NCBI GenBank assembly: GCA_022768285.1
Contig: JALEMJ010000009.1
Coordinates: 124,001-188,000, forward strand
Direction of reading: 5' to 3'
Length of the DNA: 64,000 nucleotides
Origin: Aerococcus sp.
Lineage (GTDB): Bacteria > Bacillota > Bacilli > Lactobacillales > Aerococcaceae
Below, one piece after another: positions 55,683-62,958 of the stretch; position 1 is the stretch's first letter; each line of letters opens with the position of its first letter. The notes under the pieces are model-generated. The model was not told the DNA's origin, ran no database searches, and was given only the letters and a program-made list of their open reading frames with translations. Made by a program: the position numbers and the translations under genes.

Positions 55683-55732
55683 TCTAAACGTTTTCAATAC
55701 AACCATTATACACAAATATTTTGTGAAGTAAA
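55683..55732 (-). promoter_or_regulatory. glcD promoter with palindrome and cre-like site
   Basis: On the - strand TTTACT (55732-55727), 16-bp spacer, TATAAT (55710-55705). The spacer is filled by the perfect palindrome CACAAA-N3-TTTGTG (55711-55725). Downstream of the -10, TGAAAACGTTTAGA (55696-55683) matches the cre consensus with one mismatch, placed as a roadblock. Confidence 0.7.
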
Positions 55733-55791
55733 ATAAAAACTTTATAGCTATTTATTGTTTACATCAATTTAGAGCGTATATAAACAGAAGA

Positions 55792-55805
55792 TGTAAGCGT
55801 TATCT
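55792..55805 (+). promoter_or_regulatory. cre-like site
   Basis: TGTAAGCGTTATCT matches TGWAANCGNTNWCA except for the last base. It lies about 100 bp upstream of the hydrolase promoter and about 60 bp upstream of the glcD -35. Confidence 0.5.
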
Positions 55806-55865
55806 TTGAAACGATGAAATCAGAATTAAATGATAAAGATATTCACAATCATATACTAAAGATAG

Positions 55866-55929
55866 TGATAAATATTCGAATACTTATCAATGGTCTTTCT
55901 TTGACTTAATGCCTATAACCCTGTACTAT
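55866..55929 (+). promoter_or_regulatory. hydrolase promoter with 24-bp palindromic operator
   Basis: TTGACT (55901-55906), 17-bp spacer, TACTAT (55924-55929). Just upstream, TGATAA-A-TATTCGAATA-C-TTATCA (55866-55889) is a palindrome with a single mismatched pair, the size of a TetR- or MarR-type operator. Confidence 0.65.
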
Positions 55930-55961
55930 TCAGCTAGTTATACGGAAAGGAAGTTATTGAT

Positions 55962-56795
55962 ATGTCAGTTAAAACAATTAAAGATATTGATATTAATTAT
56001 GAAATTGACGGGCCGGAAAATGGTGAACCTGTTTTCATGATTCACGGTTTCCCAGATTCATTGAAGACCTGGCGTGAATTATTCCCTCTATTAAATGACG
56101 CAGGGTAGCGTACAATTCGTGTCGATCTTCCAGGTTATGGAGACAGTGAGATCCCAGATTTAGAAATGATGCGTTTGGATCGCTTGACTGAAGTTCTGCA
56201 TTTATTCTTACAGGAATTGAATGTGGGTAAAGTCCACTTGATGGGTCATGACTGGGGGGCCGTGACGTCATGGTTTTTCGCAGATCGCTACAAGGAAGAT
56301 ATTAAGTCCTTTACAGCTTTGAGTGTAGGGCACCCATCCTCTTACTTAGATGGCGGTTTTAGTCAATTAACGAAAGCTTGGTACATATTATTGATTTTGA
56401 ACGACAATCATCTAGCTGAGCAATTGTTCTCTGCTGATGACTGGTCATTGTTCAAGACGTACTTTGGTGCAGATGGTTTTGATGAATACTGGTTACCTGA
56501 CTTGAAACGCGAAGGTCGTCTGACATCAACTATGAATATTTACCGTGCTAACTTGAATCCAGAATATAGTGAAGATATTATGACAACAGTTGGTAATATT
56601 GAATCTGATGTTTTGGCTATTTACGGAGGTAAAGATCTCTCATTGACACCGGATCAAATTAAAAAATCTGGTGCTTACGTTGACGGTGAATTTGAAACAT
56701 TCGGTATTGAGGATGGGGCACACTTTTTGCCACTGCATAATGCTGAGGACATCGCACCGAGAATTATCGAATTCTTAGATAAAGAATCTGATTAA
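55962..56795 (+). pseudogene. alpha/beta hydrolase (epoxide hydrolase / dehalogenase type), interrupted by TAG
   Basis: The frame from ATG 55962 (AAAGGAAG upstream) would give 277 aa, but codon 49 is TAG (56106-56108), where relatives have an aromatic or other residue in the AG-x-RTIRVDLPGYG strand. Everything after stays in frame: oxyanion motif HGFPDS before the stop, nucleophile D97 in GHDWGA, and catalytic histidine in DGAHFLPLHN. The aspartate nucleophile points to the epoxide hydrolase / haloalkane dehalogenase branch. One base change or a sequencing error would explain it. Promoter, operator and terminator are all intact, suggesting a recent loss. Confidence 0.85.
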
Positions 56796-56818
56796 TCAGT
56801 GCACATCATTTAATGTTT

Positions 56819-56858
56819 AACCGGGGAATTAATAATTGTGTTGATTCCTCGGTTTTTT
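56819..56858 (+). terminator. terminator after the hydrolase
   Basis: AACCGGGGAAT pairs with ATTCCTCGGTT (one G-T pair), then T6. Confidence 0.88.
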
Positions 56859-56991
56859 ATTCTAAAAAACGGTAAGATTACGAGCCAAATTGTTGAATGA
56901 TAGTGATATTTTAGAACTAAACCTGACAAAAACCTGACGACTAAAAATAAAAAATAATGAAATTATGTGAAAGTAACAATTAAAAAGCCTA

Positions 56992-57031
56992 TAAAAAAGC
57001 TATTTCAGAAACCAAAGTTAGTGAAATAGCT
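56992..57031 (-). terminator. terminator of tRNA-Leu
   Basis: AGCTATTTCA and TGAAATAGCT arms around a 14-base loop; on the - strand the stem is followed by T6 directly after the tRNA. Confidence 0.85.
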
Positions 57032-57037
57032 CAACAA

Positions 57038-57122
57038 TGCGGCCAAGAGGACTTGAACCTCCACGGGAAAATTTCCCACTAGCCCCTCAAGCTAGCGCGT
57101 CTGCCGATTCCGCCATGACCGC
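57038..57122 (-). tRNA. tRNA-Leu (anticodon GAG)
   Basis: An 85-base class II tRNA on the - strand: acceptor GCGGTCA/TGGCCGC, anticodon stem GCTAG/CTAGT-side with loop CTTGAGG, a long variable arm (GGGAAA-TTTTCCC type), T loop GTTCAAGTC, discriminator A. CCA is not encoded. Promoter on the - strand: TAGACA (57182-57177), 18-bp spacer, TAGAAT (57158-57153). The terminator at 56992-57031 follows. Confidence 0.95.
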
Positions 57123-57225
57123 GTATCTATATGTTATTTAACGACAAGAAGTATTCTATCATGAATAATGATGACTTGTCTACTTATTTTTTAATTTTTT
57201 TGTTACAACGTATAAATATGTTTTA

Positions 57226-57254
57226 TTGACGATTTTTCAAATGCTTGATAACAT
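57226..57254 (+). promoter_or_regulatory. promoter of the candidate small RNA
   Basis: TTGACG (57226-57231), 17-bp spacer, TAACAT (57249-57254). It would start transcription near 57261. Confidence 0.65.
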
Positions 57255-57260
57255 GGCACT

Positions 57261-57427
57261 TGCGATGAGGCGACATAACATAGCATAACCATAAGTCTAT
57301 GTGAGGTCACAGAGAGCGTGGACGTTAGTCACTACAGGAAGTAGTTAAGCGCTTGGTCACTGCTGATGTGAACAGTAGCGACCCTTGTCTGGGAAAAGTG
57401 GGATCATTAATGGTCCCACTTTTTTTG
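57261..57427 (+). ncRNA. candidate structured small RNA upstream of ackA
   Basis: Promoter, about 165 bases without a translatable gene, then a strong terminator. Inside are a hairpin ACATAG/CTATGT (57279-57303 region), a CTAC-AGGAA-GTAG hairpin, and the long hairpin GGTC-A-CTGCTG-N7-CAGTAG-C-GACC (57354-57382 region). This layout fits a free small RNA or an ackA leader with premature termination. I cannot assign it to 6S RNA, SRP RNA, T-box or a known riboswitch. Confidence 0.55.
57394..57427 (+). terminator. terminator of the candidate small RNA
   Basis: AGTGGGA (57397-57403) and TCCCACT (57414-57420), extended by CAT/ATG inside and AAA/TTT outside, then T7. Confidence 0.9.
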
Positions 57428-57439
57428 TGTCGTTTAACT

Positions 57440-57476
57440 AATAGCGCATGAAACGCTATTCCGATTGTGATAAAAT
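57440..57476 (+). promoter_or_regulatory. ackA promoter region with inverted repeat
   Basis: AATAGCG-N7-CGCTATT (57440-57460) covers the expected -35 position; TAAAAT (57471-57476) is the -10. A likely operator of unknown regulator; it does not fit the cre consensus. Confidence 0.5.
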
Positions 57477-57531
57477 AAATGCACAAACTACTGAAAGCGA
57501 TAAGATGCTAGTTATTGAGAGGAGAAAAAAC

Positions 57532-58725
57532 ATGTCAAAAGTATTTGCTGTGAATGCTGGATCTTCTAGTATGAAATTTTCAATCTACCAGTTACCAGAA
57601 AAAGAGGTTGTGAGTTCAGGTTTGATCGACCGAATCGGTATTGGTGATTCAAATATCAAAATTAAATATGCAGATCAGAAATTTACTGAAGTGACGGATA
57701 TCGACACTCATGAACAGGCCACGGAATACCTATTAGCTAAGATTAAAGAATTAGGAATTATTGAAGACTTTGATGAAATTTCTGGTTCTGGTCATCGTAT
57801 TGTTGCTGGTGGGGAGATTTTCAAGGATTCTGCGTTATTGGATGATGCGGCTATCGAACAAATTGAAGCATTAGCTGATTTTGCGCCTTTGCACAACCCA
57901 GCAGAAGCTAAAGTGATCCGTGCATTTAGAAAAGTATTGCCAGGAAAACCAACAGTTGGTGTGTTTGATACGTCATTCCATGCGACAATGCCAGAAGAAG
58001 CCTATCTATACGGTGTACCTTACGACTACTATAAAAAATATCAAGCTCGCAAGTATGGAGCGCACGGTACCTCGCATAAATATGTCTCAGAACGTGCTGC
58101 AGAACTCTTGGGACAATCAGTTGATAATTTTAAAGTTATTACGGCACATGTCGGCAATGGCGCATCAATCACGGCTGTTAAAAATGGCCAATCCATTGAT
58201 ACATCGATGGGATTCTCGCCACTGGCTGGTTTAGTGATGGGAACGCGCTCAGGCGATGTTGATCCTTCATTGTTGCAGTATATTATGGGTAAAGAAGATA
58301 TTGATTACGATGAAATGATCCGCATTCTAAATCAGGAATCCGGATTATTAGGTTTATCGGGCATTTCAAGTGATATGCGTGATATCGAAGAGGCAGCGAA
58401 TGATGGTAATGAACGTGCACTGATGACTTTGAAAATCTACTATCAATCTGTGAAACGTTACATCGGCCAATATATTGCTGAGTTGAACGGCACGGATGCT
58501 TTAGTATTCACAGCTGGTGTTGGCGAAAACTCACCTGCTTTCCGTAAAGGTGTTACCGATAATATGGAAGGATTAGGTATTAAGGTCGATGAACAATTAA
58601 ATGAATCGGTCAGCGAAGGAATTATCTCGACTGAAGATTCGGAGGTTAAAGTGTTAGTTATTCCTACTGACGAAGAAAAAGTGATTGTTGAAGATACCAT
58701 GCGTTTAGGTGATATTAGAAACTAA
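57532..58725 (+). CDS. ackA: acetate kinase
   Basis: Converts acetyl phosphate and ADP to acetate and ATP. The 397 aa have the N-terminal VFAVNAGSSSMKFSIYQ (ATP/phosphate), HNPAEAKVIRAF, GVFDTSFHATMPE, GAHGTSHKYVS, and FTAGVGENSPAFR. ATG 57532 follows GAGAGGAG; an earlier in-frame ATG at 57448 lies in the promoter. It uses the acetyl phosphate made by Xfp. Preceded by a candidate small RNA and an inverted repeat in its promoter. Confidence 0.98.
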   Translation: MSKVFAVNAGSSSMKFSIYQLPEKEVVSSGLIDRIGIGDSNIKIKYADQKFTEVTDIDTHEQATEYLLAKIKELGIIEDFDEISGSGHRIVAGGEIFKDSALLDDAAIEQIEALADFAPLHNPAEAKVIRAFRKVLPGKPTVGVFDTSFHATMPEEAYLYGVPYDYYKKYQARKYGAHGTSHKYVSERAAELLGQSVDNFKVITAHVGNGASITAVKNGQSIDTSMGFSPLAGLVMGTRSGDVDPSLLQYIMGKEDIDYDEMIRILNQESGLLGLSGISSDMRDIEEAANDGNERALMTLKIYYQSVKRYIGQYIAELNGTDALVFTAGVGENSPAFRKGVTDNMEGLGIKVDEQLNESVSEGIISTEDSEVKVLVIPTDEEKVIVEDTMRLGDIRN

Positions 58726-58737
58726 TAGACAAATTAT

Positions 58738-58775
58738 TGTAAAAGGATCCCTCAGCTAAATGAGGGATCCTTTTT
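58738..58775. terminator. bidirectional terminator ackA / uspA
   Basis: AAAAGGATCCCTCA and TGAGGGATCCTTTTT around a six-base loop. Confidence 0.93.
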
Positions 58776-58793
58776 CTATTTATTTTCGAACTA

Positions 58794-59213
58794 TTATTGT
58801 TCGGGCGTTCTGACAACCAAGACATCACAAGGTGCAGTTCGGACGACATATTCAGTGACTGAACCGAGCATTAGACGATCAAACACATTCCGACCAGTGG
58901 CCCCAATAACAATTAAGTCAATTGCGTAGTTACTAGGAAGTATTTTGGCAATCTGTTGCTTCGGTTCACCCAGAATCACACGAGTCTCGACACTAGTTAC
59001 TTCATGCTTGTGCGCGTAACTTGCATAATTATTGAGTAACTGTGTCATTTGCTGAGAAGACGATAATTGGGCACTGGGAGCGTCACTATCATTGATATAT
59101 ATAATTAATAATTTTGCACGTTTTTTACTTGCGAGGGTAACAGCTTTTTTAAACGCACGCTCCGCTTCAGCAGAGCCATCAACTGGTGCCATGATATGCG
59201 TGTAGTCTGTCAT
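58794..59213 (-). CDS. universal stress protein UspA family
   Basis: A 139-aa nucleotide-binding fold protein. N-terminal HIMAPVDGSAEAERAFKKAV and C-terminal VIGATGRNVFDRLMLGSVTEYV with the G-2x-G-9x-G(S/T) ATP motif, so it probably binds ATP. I chose ATG (complement ending 59213), 8 bp after AAGGAG; a GTG nine bases upstream lies inside that site. It follows rarA by 12 bp and must be co-transcribed with it. Confidence 0.93.
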   Translation of the reverse strand: MTDYTHIMAPVDGSAEAERAFKKAVTLASKKRAKLLIIYINDSDAPSAQLSSSQQMTQLLNNYASYAHKHEVTSVETRVILGEPKQQIAKILPSNYAIDLIVIGATGRNVFDRLMLGSVTEYVVRTAPCDVLVVRTPEQ

Positions 59214-59225
59214 CAGTTTCACTCC

Positions 59226-60506
59226 TTAATGTTTTTTCTGTGCTTCATGACTTCGTCTTTGGTTCTCTAATGCTTTTTCATAATTTCCTGTGTCAGCTGC
59301 TTGGAAATATTGCTGTTGACGTAATGTCTCCGGAAGATATTCTTGATCCACCCAATGACCAGGATAATTGTGTGGATAAAGATAGCCTTTACCATGACCG
59401 AGATTTTTCGCTCCTTTGTAGTGGGCATCTTTGAGGTAATCGGGAATTTGTCCGCTATGACCCGAGCGTACATCATGTAGCGCGGCATCGATGGATTTAA
59501 TAGCAGAATTAGATTTTGGTGATAGGGCAATATCAATCACTGCATTTGCAAGCGGAATCCGTGCTTCAGGCAAACCAATCTTTTCAGCAGCTTGAACAGC
59601 TATGACAGTACGTGCGACAGCCTGAGGATTAGCGAGCCCTACATCTTCATAAGCGCAGACCATTAGACGACGTGAGAGTGATGGTAAATCACCAGCCTCT
59701 ATTAATCTTGCGGCGTAGTGTAATGCAGCGTTCACGTCACTACCCCTCAGACTTTTTTGAAATGCAGAAATAACATCGTAATGTTGGTCGCCATCCGAAT
59801 CATAATCGAAAGCCTTCATTTGTAGTGATTCTTCTGCAACTTCCAGTGTAATAGGAATCTTATCTTGCTCATCTGGTGCAGTACTTAATACACCAACCTC
59901 CAAAGCGTTTAATGCACTGCGTAGATCGCCATTGGACGCATGCGCAAAGTGTTTCAGTGCATCTTCACTGAGTGCTACATCATAACTTCCAAGTCCACGA
60001 TCTTCGTCTTCTAAAGCGCGACGGATGCCTTCCATAATATCGTCCTCAGTCAACGGATATACTTGGAATATTTGAGTACGCGAACGAATAGCCGGATTGA
60101 TTGTAATATATGGATTTTCAGTCGTTGCGCCAATCAAAACAACATTTCCACTCTCGAGATGGGGCAATAGAAAATCCTGCTTCGTTTTGTCTAAACGGTG
60201 GATTTCATCGAGTAATAAGACAACTCCCGAGGAAAATTTTCCTTCCTCAATGACAGCCTGCAAATCTTTCTTGCTATCGGTTGCTGCGTTCAATTGTCTA
60301 AAAGCCATATCTGTTGAACCAGCGATAGCACTAGCGATACTCGTTTTTCCGGTACCGGGTGGGCCATAGAGCAGCATTGACGTAAGCTTATTGGCTTTAA
60401 CCATTCGACGAATAATTTTGTTTGGACCGATGAGATGCGATTGCCCGATCACTTCATCTATTGTCCGGGGACGCATCCGATAAGCGAGCGGCTCGTTAGC
60501 ATTCAT
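59226..60506 (-). CDS. rarA: replication-associated recombination protein RarA (MgsA)
   Basis: AAA+ ATPase of the clamp-loader group acting at stalled replication forks. The 426 aa have RPRTIDEVIGQSHLIG, Walker A GPPGTGKT at 48-55, Walker B LLLDEIHR, sensor 1 GATTENP, and a C-terminal tetramer domain with DLPSLSRRLMVCAYEDVGLA and HYKGAKNLGHGKGYLYPHN. AAAGGATG site on the - strand. First gene of a rarA-uspA operon, divergent from gshF. Confidence 0.97.
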   Translation of the reverse strand: MNANEPLAYRMRPRTIDEVIGQSHLIGPNKIIRRMVKANKLTSMLLYGPPGTGKTSIASAIAGSTDMAFRQLNAATDSKKDLQAVIEEGKFSSGVVLLLDEIHRLDKTKQDFLLPHLESGNVVLIGATTENPYITINPAIRSRTQIFQVYPLTEDDIMEGIRRALEDEDRGLGSYDVALSEDALKHFAHASNGDLRSALNALEVGVLSTAPDEQDKIPITLEVAEESLQMKAFDYDSDGDQHYDVISAFQKSLRGSDVNAALHYAARLIEAGDLPSLSRRLMVCAYEDVGLANPQAVARTVIAVQAAEKIGLPEARIPLANAVIDIALSPKSNSAIKSIDAALHDVRSGHSGQIPDYLKDAHYKGAKNLGHGKGYLYPHNYPGHWVDQEYLPETLRQQQYFQAADTGNYEKALENQRRSHEAQKKH

Positions 60507-60666
60507 CCTACAGACATCCTTTCTACTTTCACATGATTACTTAATTATAGCACATGAAAGGATGGGGATTTTCCTTGTTTATTCAATCGACTTTTGAGAA
60601 AAAAGTGGATTATCGTGTTATTATTGTCTGGGATGTATGCTAAGAAAGTAACAGGGAGGAATCATT

Positions 60667-62958
60667 ATGAATGAGTTTCAATCCTACATATTGGAACCAG
60701 AAAATCGCTTCTGGTTCCAGAATACATCGTTAGGAGTGGAACGTGAGGACCATCGGATTACGTCTGAAGGGTCGCTCGCACAAACCGTGCATCCTAAGAC
60801 GATCGATGGTACACGCGCAAATCACATGATTCAACGCGATTTTGCAGAGTCACAATTAGAATTGGTGACCCCTCCCGTATATTCAGTGAGTGAGTTAATG
60901 GCATGGTTAGATAGTATTCATCGTGTGGCTTTACGGCATCTTGATAATAATGAGCGGATGTGGCCATACAGCATGCCACCGGTCATTCATTCGGAAGGTG
61001 AAATACGTATTGCTTCCTTCGAAGATAATGATGAAGGTACTGATTATCGTGATTACCTTGCAGGTGTTTATGGCAAAAAATTACAAGCAATCAGTGGCTT
61101 GCATTTTAATTTTGGATTGCATCCCCGATTTATTGAGCGCGCATATCACGCTTTAGGGCACTCACAGTCTCTAAAGGAATTTCAGAATGACTTGTACTTA
61201 AAGATGGCGCGAAACATTTTAAAGTATCAATGGGTGATTATTTATTTGTTTGGCAATTCACCTTTCGTGGATCAAAGTTTTTATCGTAAACCGACAGATG
61301 GATTTGACCAACCGGTGCGTAGCATTCGCAATTCGCGATACGGTTATCATAATGATGAGACGGTCAGAATTTCGTATGCTTCATTGGAGGCCTATCATCA
61401 AACATTAGCAGATAATATTAAAGCTGGGCGGTTGAGTGAAGAAAAAGAAAACTATGCATCTGTACGCTTACGTGGTGGTGAAGATTCACGCGCACTGATT
61501 GAGAACGGTATTCAATATATCGAGCTGCGGATGTTCGATATTCAAGGAGATGCTTTTACCGGCATTTCTGCGGATCAAGTGACATTTATGAAGTACTTCG
61601 CGCTGTACATGCTCTATATTGATGAAGATGCCGATGATGTAGCGATTGAAGAAGGCACGCGACGTCAAATAAGTGTCTCTGAAGAATCTGTTACAGCACA
61701 CACTGTTTTTGAAGTGGAAGGAAAGCAGTTGTTAGAAGGCATGCTCGCCTTTGTCAAAGCATTAGGTACAAGTCAAGATATCGTAGAGATCGTCGAGACA
61801 ATGATTCAACGAATGATTGATCCCTCAATGACACCTGCTGCCCAAACCGTGAATGCGACGCCAACCGTTGCTTCATGGCTAGCAGAGGGTCAGCGACTCG
61901 CTGAGACATTCCGTGATGAAGCTATTGCGCGCCCCTATGCGCTAGAAGCCTTCAGTGACATGGAATTATCGACACAATTGCTGATTGCTGATGCGATTGC
62001 GAATGGAATTGATGTTGAAATTTTAGATCGTCAGGACCAAATGTTACGATTAACCTATAAGGGGCATCAAGAATATGTACGCCAGGGTAATATTACGTCC
62101 CGTGACAGTTATATTTCACATTATATTCAAGGCGATAAGCCGGTCACAAAGCAGATATTAGCAGAACATGGCTTTGTGGTACCAGATGGTGTAACCTTAC
62201 AGCGCAATGACTCACGAGAAGCTGTGGTGCATTATTTTGCTAATTATCCAACAGTTGTTAAGCCCAAATCTACAAACTATGGCATTGGCATTTCTATTTT
62301 TAAAGAAAACCCGTCTGTCCAAGAGTTAAATACTGCCATTGATGAAGCATTTGAAGCAGATGATAGCGTGTTGCTTGAGCGTTATGTACCGGGAACAGAA
62401 TATCGCTTTTTCATTATGGATGGTCAAGTTCTTGCAGTACTCAATCGGGTTCCGGCTACGGTGATTGGTGATGGTAAGCATACCATTTCAGAATTGATTG
62501 ATCAGAAAAATGCTTCTCCACTGCGTGGTGAAAGTCACTACACACCATTGACGTTGATTGAAAAAGGCAAAACGGAACGCGATACCTTAAAACGCCAAGG
62601 TGTAACATTGGATACCGTGTTGCCTACAGAAAAACGTGTGCGCCTACGTGAAAATTCAAATATTAGTACGGGCGGTACATCGATTGATGTGACGGACGAT
62701 ATGGATAAGAGTTATTTAGACATTGCAAAATCTGCCACTGAAGCGTTAGGTGTCGTGATTACTGGATTAGATATTATCATTGCTGATCGCCATAAGCCTG
62801 CGAATAGCAACTACGGCGAGGAAAACTATGTCATCATCGAAAGTAACTTTAATCCAATGATGATGATGCATATGTATCCTGAAGAGGGCAAAGGTAGGCC
62901 ATTAACTAAAGCGTTATTAGCATTCCTATTTCCAGAGAAAGGATTGACAATTGAATGA
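60667..62958 (+). CDS. gshF: bifunctional glutamate-cysteine ligase / glutathione synthetase GshF
   Basis: Makes glutathione from glutamate, cysteine and glycine in one protein. The N-terminal half (about 1-470) is a GshA-type ligase with FWFQNTSLGVEREDHRIT and GLHFNFGLHP; the C-terminal half (about 490-755) is an ATP-grasp domain with VVKPKSTNYGIGI, ERYVPGTEYRFFIMDG and NISTGGTSIDVTDD. The 763 aa match the fused enzymes of streptococci and listeriae. GGGAGG site. Its stop overlaps by four bases the start of a cysteine desulfurase gene. Pairs functionally with gor. Confidence 0.97.
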   Translation: MNEFQSYILEPENRFWFQNTSLGVEREDHRITSEGSLAQTVHPKTIDGTRANHMIQRDFAESQLELVTPPVYSVSELMAWLDSIHRVALRHLDNNERMWPYSMPPVIHSEGEIRIASFEDNDEGTDYRDYLAGVYGKKLQAISGLHFNFGLHPRFIERAYHALGHSQSLKEFQNDLYLKMARNILKYQWVIIYLFGNSPFVDQSFYRKPTDGFDQPVRSIRNSRYGYHNDETVRISYASLEAYHQTLADNIKAGRLSEEKENYASVRLRGGEDSRALIENGIQYIELRMFDIQGDAFTGISADQVTFMKYFALYMLYIDEDADDVAIEEGTRRQISVSEESVTAHTVFEVEGKQLLEGMLAFVKALGTSQDIVEIVETMIQRMIDPSMTPAAQTVNATPTVASWLAEGQRLAETFRDEAIARPYALEAFSDMELSTQLLIADAIANGIDVEILDRQDQMLRLTYKGHQEYVRQGNITSRDSYISHYIQGDKPVTKQILAEHGFVVPDGVTLQRNDSREAVVHYFANYPTVVKPKSTNYGIGISIFKENPSVQELNTAIDEAFEADDSVLLERYVPGTEYRFFIMDGQVLAVLNRVPATVIGDGKHTISELIDQKNASPLRGESHYTPLTLIEKGKTERDTLKRQGVTLDTVLPTEKRVRLRENSNISTGGTSIDVTDDMDKSYLDIAKSATEALGVVITGLDIIIADRHKPANSNYGEENYVIIESNFNPMMMMHMYPEEGKGRPLTKALLAFLFPEKGLTIE

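Larger units (their letters stand above)
55654..55961. other. divergent regulatory region between glcD and the broken hydrolase
   Basis: About 308 bp without a gene. It holds the glcD promoter with a palindrome and a cre-like site, a second cre-like site at 55792-55805, a 24-bp palindrome at 55866-55889 and the promoter of the hydrolase. Confidence 0.8.

Noticed and set aside
57261-57427. T-box, SRP RNA or known riboswitch upstream of ackA
   Set aside because: No T-box sequence, no SRP tetraloop region and no consensus block of a known riboswitch class was seen; kept as unassigned.
57448-57531. N-terminal extension of acetate kinase from ATG 57448
   Set aside because: It would include the promoter -10 and adds residues not found in the family; ATG 57532 has the ribosome binding site.
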